Part shown: positions 17,946 through 25,889 of the stretch, in pieces | How positions within the stretch are numbered: the stretch's first letter is position 1 | Layout: each line of letters begins with the position of its first letter | Assembly (NCBI GenBank): GCA_018608245.1 | Contig: JABAZY010000008.1 | Span: forward strand, 1 to 41,381 | Direction of reading: 5' to 3' | Source of the DNA: Alphaproteobacteria bacterium | GTDB taxonomy: Bacteria; Pseudomonadota; Alphaproteobacteria; Micavibrionales; Micavibrionaceae | DNA length: 41,381 bases | The notes under the pieces: model-generated | Database searches by the model: none | Seen by the model: the letters and a program-made list of their open reading frames with translations, nothing else | What the model was told of the DNA's origin: nothing | Program-made: the position numbers and the translations under genes

Positions 17946-18811
17946 TGTGTTTTCTTCTGTTCCGTCTTCTTCTGCTTTTGGGGGCAATAAAAAGTAGAAC
18001 GCCCCGATTGCACAATACGCTTAATACCGGATGTTTTGTCTACATCACAATCACATGCCCCACATGCTTTCTTTTCCTGATCATACACCTTAAAGCTATG
18101 TTGAAAATACCCCAACTCATCATTTACATGACGATAATCTTTCAAGGTACTGCCCCCTGCCTCTATAGCACGCGCTAAAACATCCTTAATCGCATGCGTT
18201 AGAGCCTCTGCCCTTGTGCTTTTAATCTTCCCTGCTTCCACTTCTGGATGAATGCCCGCTTGAAACAAAGCCTCACAGGCATAGATATTACCCACACCCG
18301 CAACCACACGTTGATCCAGCAAAGCTTGCTTAATATTAGATTTCTTACCTTTTAACCGCTCCGTCAAAATAGGGGCAGAAAACTCATTCCCCAGCGGCTC
18401 TGGCCCTAGAGCACTAAAGCTTGGATGATTGTTCAATTCATCACCAGCCACCATAAAGACCATCCCAAAACGCCGTGGGTCATTATAAACAATCCGCACG
18501 CCATCTTGCAGCGTTAAAATCAAGTGATCATGTTTCTTAATCTCATAATCCTCACCAGCACGAACAATTAAAATACGCCCCGACATACCCAGGTGAATAA
18601 TTAAATTTTGATCATCATCCAACACAATAATAATATACTTCGCTCGACGGTATAATTGCGTGACATTGCGCCCCTCTAGGCGCTGTCTCATTTTATCAGG
18701 GAATGGCACGCGTAAATTTGGGCGGCGCTGATCAACTTCTGCAATTGTCGCGTCTAACATAAAGGGCGTCAGCCCCTTCATCACTGTTTCTACTTCGGGT
18801 AATTCAGGCAT
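17942..18811 (-). CDS. mutM: Formamidopyrimidine-DNA glycosylase (Fpg/MutM)
   Basis: The 289-residue base-excision repair enzyme removes 8-oxoguanine and FaPy lesions. The N-terminus MPELPEVETV supplies the catalytic Pro2 and Glu3. A helix-two-turn-helix region includes QALLDQRVVAGVGNIYACEAL, and the C-terminal finger loop carries the essential Arg in VQSGRSTFYC. The zinc finger is unusual: Cys250, Cys253 and Cys276 are present, but the expected fourth ligand in CPxC is Lys279 (CPQKQ); an extra Cys255 may substitute. The tail is Lys/Gln-rich. It lies 10 bp behind the upstream membrane-anchored protein gene and overlaps the next gene by 4 bp. Confidence 0.95.
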   Translation of the reverse strand: MPELPEVETVMKGLTPFMLDATIAEVDQRRPNLRVPFPDKMRQRLEGRNVTQLYRRAKYIIIVLDDDQNLIIHLGMSGRILIVRAGEDYEIKKHDHLILTLQDGVRIVYNDPRRFGMVFMVAGDELNNHPSFSALGPEPLGNEFSAPILTERLKGKKSNIKQALLDQRVVAGVGNIYACEALFQAGIHPEVEAGKIKSTRAEALTHAIKDVLARAIEAGGSTLKDYRHVNDELGYFQHSFKVYDQEKKACGACDCDVDKTSGIKRIVQSGRSTFYCPQKQKKTEQKKTQ

Positions 18812-18821
18812 AGAACTATAC

Positions 18822-19583
18822 TTACTTCATCCGCTTCCAAACAACAATCTCTTGTTGCACCTTATTTAGAACCGCATGTTGATTGGGGGTGAATACTTTT
18901 GCCGCACGGCTGGCCTCACGGGTGGGGCGCGTCCAAATAATATTATCACCATGCTTAGCCGCCATCACAGGAAACGGCGAAGCTGTTAGCTTACGGGAAT
19001 TAATGCGTTTCCCCTTAATTGACTTAGGCGGCTTAAATTTTCGGTCTGGCGTAAAATATAATATATCCCCGCGCTTACTAAACGTTCCTTCTGAATATAG
19101 ACGTTGGCCATTTTCACCATCATTGATAAATACAATTCGGTATTTTGAATCTCGCCCAATACGTAATAAAGCAACACCTGCCTTTGTATTAGCAATCCAT
19201 TGCCCATCCATAGAACTAAATGAAATTTTTGGCTGACGTGGTTGCGCTTTTAAGGTTGTCAGTGATTGACTGACTTCTTCAATTTTTTTAGGTCGAAGAG
19301 ATTGTCGCTTTATCTCACCACGCTCAATTTTGCGTTGAATTTCTTTTTGACGATTTTTCTGAGCTTGCTCCACTTGGGCTTCTTCACTAAAGAAATTACT
19401 ATAAGCAAACCAACCAACACCGACAAAAGCCAACAACCCAACCAGTAAAACAGCAATTCCAATTATATTATGCTTACGTGACATTTTCACGCTTTGGAGA
19501 CGTCTCTTTTTCCGCGACTTAGATGGATCTTGAGGCGGATTTTTCTGTATATTTTCAAACGTTTGAGGCTGTTCATCGTCCAT
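18822..19583 (-). CDS. Membrane-anchored protein of unknown function upstream of mutM
   Basis: From the chosen start at 19583 (MDDEQPQTFENI) the product has 253 residues: an acidic then strongly basic cytoplasmic N-terminus (KSRKKRRLQS), one membrane helix (IIGIAVLLVGLLAFVGVGWFAY), a charged coiled-coil-like stretch rich in Glu, Lys and Gln, and a C-terminal beta-rich domain (SSMDGQWIANTKAGVALLRIG, then YSEGTFSKRGDILYFTPD). The family is not recognised. I prefer 19583 over an in-frame upstream start at 19619, because TATAAT sits exactly 6 nt before this ATG and the extra 12 residues look non-coding. It is the first gene of the operon with mutM. Confidence 0.7.
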   Translation of the reverse strand: MDDEQPQTFENIQKNPPQDPSKSRKKRRLQSVKMSRKHNIIGIAVLLVGLLAFVGVGWFAYSNFFSEEAQVEQAQKNRQKEIQRKIERGEIKRQSLRPKKIEEVSQSLTTLKAQPRQPKISFSSMDGQWIANTKAGVALLRIGRDSKYRIVFINDGENGQRLYSEGTFSKRGDILYFTPDRKFKPPKSIKGKRINSRKLTASPFPVMAAKHGDNIIWTRPTREASRAAKVFTPNQHAVLNKVQQEIVVWKRMK

Positions 19584-19589
19584 CTTTCT

Positions 19590-19595
19590 ATTATA
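19590..19595 (-). promoter_or_regulatory. -10 element placed for a leaderless transcript
   Basis: A perfect minus-strand TATAAT ends 6 nt before the ATG at 19583, so transcription would start at about the A of the ATG. A weak -35 (TTGTTG) lies 18 bp upstream. The usg gene at 24176 shows the same TATAAT-to-ATG spacing. Confidence 0.5.
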
Positions 19596-19771
19596 GCGCA
19601 AAAACCTATAAACCAACAAGAAACTACGTGAAATTTAGCGGTCTTTTCTTTTTTTGCAAAAAAGTTATTGAAATTTTATTACAACGCTGTCATGGTGAAG
19701 TTGCATTAAGAAAAGATTTCGGTCTTTGCCAACCTGCGAACTTGCGTAAGGTGGCTTTCTTGTTTCAATGG

Positions 19772-19794
19772 CTCAGGCGTGTAAACACGCTACG
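19772..19794 (-). repeat. REP-like GTAG-hairpin element, copy A
   Basis: On the plus strand the order is CTCAGG, CGTGT, AA, ACACG, CTACG; on the minus strand this reads GTAG-stem-TT-stem-CCTGAG. The same frame with a different, compensating stem occurs at 23510-23532. It lies in the 324-bp gap 19584-19907, which otherwise holds only the two flanking promoter regions and no convincing gene. Confidence 0.6.
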
Positions 19795-19907
19795 CTGCTA
19801 AAACTAGAAAATGTGGTCAGATAACGACAATGGTACAAGTCATTTATTCTACCCATTAAATACACATCTTTTCTTATGCGTTTAACTTTAACGTATAGGA
19901 GATAATA

Positions 19908-20162
19908 ATGTTACAAAATCACTTTCGAATTGACTTACTTTTTGAAGAAGGAAGCACCCAACGATATTGCATAACCGATAATTGTTCAGGAAAAGTTGTC
20001 GCAACTTTCAACCCTGATCAAATACAGGACAATGTTGACGGAAAAAAAATCTTAGAAACCTTTAAAAATATTTTCCATGAACCTGCAAGCGATGATCAAG
20101 GGATCTTTATCTCCTACGCCACCGCGAAAAACAGAACATTAGATGTTCTGGCACCACGATAG
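19908..20162 (+). CDS. Small protein of unknown function upstream of argE
   Basis: The 84-residue product (starting MLQNHFRIDLLFEEGSTQRY) is soluble and has one recognisable feature, a CITDNCSGKVVATFNPDQI segment. An AGGAG Shine-Dalgarno 8 bp before the ATG supports the start. It precedes argE by 17 bp and is probably in its operon. I do not recognise the family. The size and context suggest an accessory protein, but no function should be assigned. Confidence 0.65.
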   Translation: MLQNHFRIDLLFEEGSTQRYCITDNCSGKVVATFNPDQIQDNVDGKKILETFKNIFHEPASDDQGIFISYATAKNRTLDVLAPR

Positions 20163-20179
20163 AAAGGGGGATATAAATC

Positions 20180-21367
20180 ATGAGCATTACACAAAACCAA
20201 AAAACGACGATTGAAGAGTTAATCGGCTTTGACACCACTAGCGTCAATTCCAACCTTGATCTCATTACTTATGTTACAAACAGGCTAGATGGGTTAGGCG
20301 CCCACTTAACGCTAGATCATAGCCCCGATAAAACCAAAGCAAACTTGCTAACCACTATTGGTCCTAAAGATCAAGCGGGCGGCATTATCTTATCGGGACA
20401 CACAGATACCGTGCCTGTAGCTGGACAAAATTGGTCAACAGACCCCTATAAGATAGCGGAAAGTCAGGGGCGGTTATATGCTCGCGGCAGTGCTGATATG
20501 AAAGTATTTTGCGCTTTAGCTCTCGCTCAGTTTGAACATATTGCCAAGGAACATGCAGGTCAGCTACAACGCCCCCTATCCCTTGTTCTAACTTATGATG
20601 AAGAAGTAGGTTGTATCGGTGCGCAAAATTTAATTGATACGCATGGTGATCTTTTGGCAAAACCAGAGTTGGTCTTGGTTGGTGAACCCACAAGTTTACG
20701 GGCTGTCAGCGCGAATAAAGGAATCAGATGTTTTGAAGCACACGCCAAAGGACATGGCTGTCACTCCAGCTCTCCTGATAAAGGCATCAACGCCATTCGT
20801 TATAATGCAAAGCTTGTCGATTTCGTTTACCGCGTCGGTGATGAATTAAAAAAGAATGGCGTCAAAGATATCCGTTTTGATCCCGCTTACTCCACCGTTA
20901 ATGTAGGGACAATAAACGGGGGAAGCGCTATCAATGTTGTAGCAGATGAATGTGTCTTTACTTTCGAAACCCGCCCTGTTCCTGGCGACACAGGTGAAAC
21001 ATTAGTGACACGAGTCATTAAGCAACAGGCACAAATTGAACAGGCCTTTGCTGACGCCTCAAAGGGGTCAGGCTTATCTTTAAATTTAGACCTAAGAGAA
21101 TATGTGTCAGTCCCCGCCTTCAACGGCGACGAAAACCACACAGGATCACGATTTCTCATCAGTTTGCTTGCTGATAAGAACGTTCTCGTCGCCCCTTTCT
21201 GTACCGAAGCTGGTGTCTATCAAAAAGCAGGTTGGAACACAATCGTCTGTGGCCCTGGTAGTATAGACCAAGCGCATCAACCCGATGAGTTCATCGAACT
21301 AGACCAAGTTAAACGCGGCGCTAACCTCATAGAACGCGTCACACAAAGATGCCTAACCGCAGCTTAA
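20180..21367 (+). CDS. argE: Acetylornithine deacetylase (M20 family)
   Basis: The 395-residue zinc hydrolase of the M20/ArgE-DapE family most likely removes acetate from N-acetylornithine in arginine biosynthesis. Visible metal and catalytic residues are His74 in LSGHTDTVPVAG, Asp106 in RGSADMK and the Glu141-Glu142 pair in TYDEEVGCIGAQ; a substrate segment GEPTSL and the C-terminal CGPGSIDQAHQPDEFIEL with its metal-binding His are also present. The substrate is inferred from ArgE-like motifs, since related M20 enzymes act on other acyl-amino acids. AAGGGGG precedes the ATG. It lies between two small unknown genes. Confidence 0.88.
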   Translation: MSITQNQKTTIEELIGFDTTSVNSNLDLITYVTNRLDGLGAHLTLDHSPDKTKANLLTTIGPKDQAGGIILSGHTDTVPVAGQNWSTDPYKIAESQGRLYARGSADMKVFCALALAQFEHIAKEHAGQLQRPLSLVLTYDEEVGCIGAQNLIDTHGDLLAKPELVLVGEPTSLRAVSANKGIRCFEAHAKGHGCHSSSPDKGINAIRYNAKLVDFVYRVGDELKKNGVKDIRFDPAYSTVNVGTINGGSAINVVADECVFTFETRPVPGDTGETLVTRVIKQQAQIEQAFADASKGSGLSLNLDLREYVSVPAFNGDENHTGSRFLISLLADKNVLVAPFCTEAGVYQKAGWNTIVCGPGSIDQAHQPDEFIELDQVKRGANLIERVTQRCLTAA

Positions 21368-21384
21368 GAAAGGAATAAAATACT

Positions 21385-21708
21385 ATGTTACCTAATAGCT
21401 ACCTTAACAACTTACCTGACAGCATGAGCTTTGCTCCAATTAGAGCCTTAGCATGTTGGTGGAGAATTGCTACGTGTAAAAATACAGAGACTAATGATAA
21501 AGATGATCCTAAGCCCTCTACCAAAGCAGGCTTTACCAGAGAATCTTTAAAGTCAATTTGCCCAACAATGGATGATGATTTAATTGATATTATTTTTGAA
21601 GACATCAAAAGCCATGAAGAAAAAAATGGTGACAGTTTAAACACATTACTAAAACGCATTGAAGAAAAGGAAGTCAATAAAGCAACCCCAACTTCTTCAC
21701 AACCATAA
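21385..21708 (+). CDS. Small soluble protein of unknown function downstream of argE
   Basis: The 107-residue product contains two Cys-bearing segments (LACWWRIATCK), then an acidic helical domain (MDDDLIDIIFEDIKSHEEK) and a polar tail. AAGGA precedes the ATG, and it starts 17 bp after argE and just before a strong terminator, so it is the last gene of that operon. No family is recognised. Confidence 0.65.
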   Translation: MLPNSYLNNLPDSMSFAPIRALACWWRIATCKNTETNDKDDPKPSTKAGFTRESLKSICPTMDDDLIDIIFEDIKSHEEKNGDSLNTLLKRIEEKEVNKATPTSSQP

Positions 21709-21709
21709 A

Positions 21710-21739
21710 AAAAGGCCAGAGAAATGACTCTGGCCTTTT
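21710..21739. terminator. Bidirectional rho-independent terminator
   Basis: A perfect 12-bp stem AAAAGGCCAGAG (21710-21721) / CTCTGGCCTTTT (21728-21739) with loop AAATGA and flanking A and T tracts lies between the argE operon and convergent groEL. It can serve both strands. Confidence 0.92.
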
Positions 21740-21829
21740 AAAATTCTTTATTGAGTTACAATGTTAACCTTTTTTTGTGATCTGACTAGGCAGATGAGGC
21801 GAAATCTAACGACGTCAGGCGCAAAAATA

Positions 21830-23485
21830 TTACATCATGCCAGGCATTCCGCCCATTCCACCCATACCGCCCATATCTGGCATACCACCGCCAGCTGAAC
21901 CTTCATCTTCAACATCAGTAACAACTGCTTCTGTTGTGATCATTAGACCCGCAACTGATGCAGCATCTTGTAATGCAATACGCACCACTTTCACTGGGTC
22001 AATGATACCGGCTTTAACAAGGTCAGTATAATTATCGTTTTGAGCGTCAAAACCAAAATCATTGCTTTTTTGATCAAGCAATTTACCAACGATGATTGAA
22101 CCTTCGCTACCTGCATTTTCAACGATCTGACGAATAGGTGCTTGAAGCGCACGACGGATAATTTCAACACCAACTGCTTGGTCTTCATTATCTGTCTTTA
22201 GGCCGTCTAGTGATTTTGTTGAATAAAGAAGCGCAGTACCACCACCGGCAATAATACCTTCTTCAACAGCAGCACGTGTTGCGTGCATTGCATCATCAAC
22301 GCGATCTTTACGCTCTTTCACTTCAACTTCAGTCGCACCACCGATACGAAGAACAGCAACACCACCTGACAATTTAGCCAGACGCTCTTGCAATTTCTCT
22401 TTATCGTAATCAGAAGTCGTTCCTTCGATCTGCGCACGAATTTGTGCAACACGCGCATCGATATCACCTTTAGCACCAGCACCATCAACAATGATTGTTT
22501 CATCTTTAGTGATTTGAACTTTCTTCGCAGTACCAAGCATATCAAGAGATACATTCTCAAGCTTAACGCCTAACTCTTCTGAAACAACTTGACCTTTTGT
22601 CAAGATAGCCATGTCTTCGATCATTGCCTTACGACGATCACCAAACCCAGGAGCCTTAACAGCCGCAACTTTCAATCCACCGCGAAGTTTATTAACAACA
22701 AGAGTTGCTAACGCTTCACCTTCAATGTCTTCAGCCACAATCAATAATGGACGACCTGATTGAACAACTGCTTCCAATACAGGAACAATTGCTTGCAAGT
22801 TACCAAGTTTTGAATCGCTGAACAGAATGAATGGATTATCAAGTTCACAAGTCATTTTCTCTGAGTTCGTGATGAAGTATGGTGATAAGTAACCACGGTC
22901 AAACTGCATACCTTCAACAACTTCAAGCTCGTTGTGTAAAGATTTTGCTTCTTCAACAGTGATAACACCTTCGTTACCAACTTTTTCCATTGCTTCAGCA
23001 AGCATTTCACCAATTTCAGCATCACCATTCGCAGAAATAGTTCCTACTTGTTTGATTTGCTCGTTGGTTTTAACTTCCTTAGCACGTTTTTGAAGGTCTT
23101 CAACAACAGCCGCAACGGCCTTGTCTACACCACGTTTTAAGTCCATTGGGTTACGTCCAGCAGATACAGCCTTCATGCCTTCGCGAGCAATCGCTTGTGC
23201 TAAAACAGTCGCAGTCGTTGTACCGTCACCAGCATGCTCAACGGCTTTTGAAGCCACTTCGCGAATAAGCTGAGCGCCAATATTCTGACGTGGGTTTTTC
23301 AATTCAATTTCTTTCGCAACAGATACACCATCTTTTGTTGTACGTGGCGCACCATAAGATTTTTGAATTACAACATTACGGCCTTTAGGACCCAATGTTA
23401 CTTTCACAGCGTTGGCAATAATATCAACGCCTTTCATCATTTCATCACGGCAATCTTCGTGAAATCTTACATCTTTAGCTGACAT
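21830..23485 (-). CDS. groEL: Chaperonin GroEL (Hsp60)
   Basis: The 551-residue chaperonin has the N-terminus [20 protein letters not shown], the ATP-binding [14 protein letters not shown] and [14 protein letters not shown] signatures, and the flexible C-terminal GGM-type tail ([14 protein letters not shown]). With GroES it forms the cytoplasmic folding chamber. AAGGA precedes the ATG. A 180-bp spacer, longer than usual for groESL, separates it from groES, and part of that spacer is REP-like DNA. It is presumably cotranscribed from the CIRCE-controlled promoter upstream of groES. Confidence 0.98.
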   Translation of the reverse strand: MSAKDVRFHEDCRDEMMKGVDIIANAVKVTLGPKGRNVVIQKSYGAPRTTKDGVSVAKEIELKNPRQNIGAQLIREVASKAVEHAGDGTTTATVLAQAIAREGMKAVSAGRNPMDLKRGVDKAVAAVVEDLQKRAKEVKTNEQIKQVGTISANGDAEIGEMLAEAMEKVGNEGVITVEEAKSLHNELEVVEGMQFDRGYLSPYFITNSEKMTCELDNPFILFSDSKLGNLQAIVPVLEAVVQSGRPLLIVAEDIEGEALATLVVNKLRGGLKVAAVKAPGFGDRRKAMIEDMAILTKGQVVSEELGVKLENVSLDMLGTAKKVQITKDETIIVDGAGAKGDIDARVAQIRAQIEGTTSDYDKEKLQERLAKLSGGVAVLRIGGATEVEVKERKDRVDDAMHATRAAVEEGIIAGGGTALLYSTKSLDGLKTDNEDQAVGVEIIRRALQAPIRQIVENAGSEGSIIVGKLLDQKSNDFGFDAQNDNYTDLVKAGIIDPVKVVRIALQDAASVAGLMITTEAVVTDVEDEGSAGGGMPDMGGMGGMGGMPGMM

Positions 23486-23509
23486 AGTTAGTTCCTTTTT
23501 TGTTTTGCC

Positions 23510-23532
23510 CTCAGGGTCGCAAGCGACCTACG
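23510..23532 (-). repeat. REP-like GTAG-hairpin element, copy B, in the groES-groEL spacer
   Basis: The plus-strand order is CTCAGG, GTCGC, AA, GCGAC, CTACG. Compared with copy A the loop and flanks are the same while all five stem pairs are replaced by compensating pairs. A further short hairpin, CGCT-AGA-AGCG, follows at about 23597-23607 in the same spacer (23486-23665), which otherwise holds no gene. Confidence 0.65.
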
Positions 23533-23665
23533 GGGCGAGTTAATTTAGTTTTAATATTAAGTAGAACTTAAGCATGGATTTTTTATTTGGGGCAGGCGCT
23601 AGAAGCGAAGCTTAGGAAACCTATGTGAGCGACGACGCAACGCACACCAAATGAAAAAAACAGGC

Positions 23666-23956
23666 TTAAGCGGCGATTACGCCTATTAGGTCTGATTCAT
23701 TCATAACCATCAGCTCTTCGCCATCGATAGTTACTTCTGTGCCAGCCCATTTTGAGAAAATAACAACGTCACCTTCTTTAACGGCTAGTGCACGAACGTC
23801 ACCATTATCGTTAACGTGGCCTGTACCGACGGCAACAATTTCACCTTTGATTGGTTTTTCTTTCGCTGAATCTGGAATAATAATTCCACCAGCGGTTTTT
23901 TCTTCTTGCTCTATGCGACGCAAGAGAACTCGATCATGTAATGGACGAAATTTCAT
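23666..23956 (-). CDS. groES: Co-chaperonin GroES (Hsp10)
   Basis: The 96-residue protein has the GroES opening [20 protein letters not shown], the mobile loop with [15 protein letters not shown] and the end of the beta barrel [15 protein letters not shown]. It caps the GroEL chamber. A strong AAGGAG Shine-Dalgarno lies 8 bp before the ATG. It is the first gene of the groESL operon, under a sigma-70-type promoter with a CIRCE-like operator. Confidence 0.98.
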   Translation of the reverse strand: MKFRPLHDRVLLRRIEQEEKTAGGIIIPDSAKEKPIKGEIVAVGTGHVNDNGDVRALAVKEGDVVIFSKWAGTEVTIDGEELMVMNESDLIGVIAA

Positions 23957-24017
23957 CTTTTTATCTCCTTAAGATATTGATTCTATTAAATTTCTAGTAC
24001 CTCATTATGAGCATACT

Positions 24018-24041
24018 AGCACTCCCATTACGGAGAGTGCT
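24018..24041. promoter_or_regulatory. CIRCE-like HrcA operator of groESL
   Basis: Inverted arms AGCACTC (24018-24024) and GAGTGCT (24035-24041) match CIRCE, the operator bound by the heat-shock repressor HrcA. The spacer is 10 bp rather than the usual 9. It lies just downstream of the -10, about 60 bp before the groES start, where a repressor would block transcription. Confidence 0.8.
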
Positions 24042-24045
24042 TGTT

Positions 24046-24075
24046 GTTATAGCACCCTCATTCATAAAAATTCAA
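24046..24075 (-). promoter_or_regulatory. groESL promoter
   Basis: Minus-strand TTGAAT (24070-24075) and TATAAC (24046-24051) are separated by 18 bp. The -10 lies 4 bp upstream of the CIRCE arm, so the operator covers the start of transcription. Confidence 0.7.
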
Positions 24076-24160
24076 GATATTTTTAAGATTCCCTAACTGT
24101 TACTGGAATTGCCTTAGAGGGATAAAAATAGTGACGTTAAATGATTTGTAATAATTTTTA

Positions 24161-24169
24161 TGGTATAAT
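24161..24169 (+). promoter_or_regulatory. Extended -10 promoter of usg
   Basis: TGG followed by TATAAT (24164-24169) is a perfect extended -10, which needs little or no -35. The ATG lies 6 nt after it, so the transcript would start at or next to the ATG and lack a leader. Confidence 0.55.
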
Positions 24170-24175
24170 TTAAAA

Positions 24176-24439
24176 ATGAGCGATTTAGAGCTTCAAATGA
24201 ATGGTTTTAGACTCACAACGGCACAGATTTTCTATCATTTGCCAGATAACCCCGCTTTGCTTCAGGAATATCTCTGGCAAAAGCTTGATTTAGCGCCGAA
24301 ATTCCCAGAACTCACCCAATTTCTACAATTTTGGACAAATGAGCTGGACGGCAAACTTCACTCAGTCTACGTCGCCAAAAAAGAGCTAATCTCCCCTGCT
24401 GACCTCGAAATCATCGACACAGAATTCACCTTACAGTAA
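24176..24439 (+). CDS. usg: Usg-family protein
   Basis: The 87-residue protein shows the pattern of the alphaproteobacterial Usg family: LQMNGFRLTTAQIFYHLPDNPALLQEYLWQ, then DLAPKFPELTQFLQFWTNELDGKLHSVYVAKK and a C-terminal IIDTEF segment. The molecular role of Usg is not established; it is often found near trp genes. No trp genes are in this window. There is no Shine-Dalgarno, and TATAAT sits 6 nt before the ATG, so the mRNA is probably leaderless. Confidence 0.88.
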   Translation: MSDLELQMNGFRLTTAQIFYHLPDNPALLQEYLWQKLDLAPKFPELTQFLQFWTNELDGKLHSVYVAKKELISPADLEIIDTEFTLQ

Positions 24440-24482
24440 TTCCATAAAATTTACTTGACCCTTATGTCTATAGATAAGGCTT

Positions 24483-25175
24483 ATGCCTAAATTAAAACCA
24501 AGACGGTCACCTCGACGTATCAACGCCAAATTTGCTGTAGCAGGTCACAGACCGCCTACAACAAATGGTAGGCACTCAGGTGAAAAAGGAGCTTCTAAGC
24601 CACATCATTATATATCTATAGCTAAAGACCTTAGAGTACACGATAGGCGACCAGGTGAAGCGCTTGAAGCATTAAAAAGGGGTGTTGAAAAATTTCCAGA
24701 AGATGCTCTCCTATGCTCCACATTGGGAAAAAGCTATTTTTTCTTAGATCAAATTCCAGAAGCTATAAATTCATTAGAAACATCACTTGAATTAAATCCT
24801 GATGACCAAAAAACACAAGAGCTTTTGCAAAGGGCAAAGCGTGTAGTCGCCTCTATAGAATTCTCGACACCCGAAGAATGTGAAGCGACAGCAAAACGCT
24901 ATAAGTTAATTGGCGCACGTGAAGCAAGTCTTTTTCTATTAGAAAAAGGCACAATAATTTTTCCAGACTATCAGCCATTATGGCTTCAATTCGGCCAGAG
25001 CTTAATATTTGCTAATAGGCGTGATGAAGCAGCCACAGCTATAGATATAGCACTAGATCTAGATCCAGAAGATAGCGCCGCGATAAGAGCTAAAGCATTT
25101 TTAGAAAAGCCAACTGCAAACAACTTAGAATCAACAACTAGCGCTGTTCCAACTGGCAACCCAAGATGCGGTTAG
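24483..25175 (+). CDS. TPR-repeat protein with C-terminal AVPTGNPRCG motif (paralogue 1)
   Basis: The 230-residue protein has a very basic, probably disordered N-terminus (about 1-40), then TPR-like helical repeats: one at about 58-91 with GEALEALKRGVEKFPEDALL, one at about 92-120 with PEAINSLETSLELNPDD, and a further pair at about 135-200. A short Asn/Ser/Thr linker leads to the final ten residues AVPTGNPRCG, which are identical to the end of the next gene. No signal peptide or membrane helix is seen, so it is cytoplasmic unless exported by a C-terminal signal. It starts 43 bp after usg with a weak AAGG ribosome site. No function can be assigned; the paralogue shares repeat order and tail. 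Confidence 0.8.
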   Translation: MPKLKPRRSPRRINAKFAVAGHRPPTTNGRHSGEKGASKPHHYISIAKDLRVHDRRPGEALEALKRGVEKFPEDALLCSTLGKSYFFLDQIPEAINSLETSLELNPDDQKTQELLQRAKRVVASIEFSTPEECEATAKRYKLIGAREASLFLLEKGTIIFPDYQPLWLQFGQSLIFANRRDEAATAIDIALDLDPEDSAAIRAKAFLEKPTANNLESTTSAVPTGNPRCG

Positions 25176-25226
25176 TCACAAAAGACACTTTATTAATTCA
25201 ATAAAATATATTTATAGGTAGAACCC

Positions 25227-25886
25227 ATGAGCAAAAAACATCCAAAAAGAACTCGAGCCAGATCAACTTTTCACGAAGCAGGTAAGCACGCGTCAGTATC
25301 TGAAGATATGGCCGAATTTGTCAAAAGAGCATCTCACCCTACAAAATTAATGAGAAGAGCACATCAGTTAGAGGATGCTGGATATTTAAGAGAAGCCAAC
25401 GAATTATTCAGTGCTACTGCTACTAAATTTTCTGGTAATTCTATGGCTTGGTTTCAGACTGCCAGAACACATTATGATTTAACTGAAATGCCACAAGCAT
25501 TCGAAGCAATTGAAAAATCTTTAAAAATTACTCCAGATGTTATTGGCTCCCTTAACTTACGCTCCAAAATTGAAAAACATTTAAATCAGAGTATGGCAGC
25601 TACACCAGAAAGTTATATGGAACAAGCTCAAACATTACGATTGAGCGGAGCAAAATCTGCTAACCTTCGTTTACTACAACAAGCAACAACAGAATTTGAT
25701 CAGCATGGACCTCTATGGGCTGAACTTGGAAGAAGCTATTTATTTAATGGGATGTCTAAAGAGGCCGTTAGTGCATGTGACAAAGCACTTGGTATAGATG
25801 AAAATAATAGGTCAGCAATTGCTACGCGAAAACTAGCTATCGGTTTAGCCCCTGCTGTTCCAACGGGTAACCCAAGATGTGGTTAA
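25227..25886 (+). CDS. TPR-repeat protein with C-terminal AVPTGNPRCG motif (paralogue 2)
   Basis: The 219-residue protein is a diverged paralogue of the upstream TPR gene: a basic N-terminus (MSKKHPKRTRARSTF), TPR-like repeats at about 40-115 and about 130-205, with GPLWAELGRSYLFNGMSKEA aligning with PLWLQFGQSLIFANRRDEA upstream, and an identical C-terminal AVPTGNPRCG. The repeat domains have diverged greatly while the tail is invariant, and the tail codons differ at silent positions (ACT/ACG, GGC/GGT, TGC/TGT, TAG/TAA). The gap after paralogue 1 is 51 bp with a ribosome site near 25217. It converges on the decayed peptidase E gene with a 3-bp gap. Confidence 0.8.
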   Translation: MSKKHPKRTRARSTFHEAGKHASVSEDMAEFVKRASHPTKLMRRAHQLEDAGYLREANELFSATATKFSGNSMAWFQTARTHYDLTEMPQAFEAIEKSLKITPDVIGSLNLRSKIEKHLNQSMAATPESYMEQAQTLRLSGAKSANLRLLQQATTEFDQHGPLWAELGRSYLFNGMSKEAVSACDKALGIDENNRSAIATRKLAIGLAPAVPTGNPRCG

Positions 25887-25889
25887 ACG

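Noticed and set aside
17946-17987. 14-residue N-terminal extension of the gene after mutM
   Set aside because: It lies inside mutM and precedes a clean signal peptide; the ATGA overlap start is better supported.
19523-19801. 92-codon plus-strand ORF in the gap before argE
   Set aside because: It overlaps the start of the minus-strand operon and the REP-like hairpin, with no ribosome site or family match.
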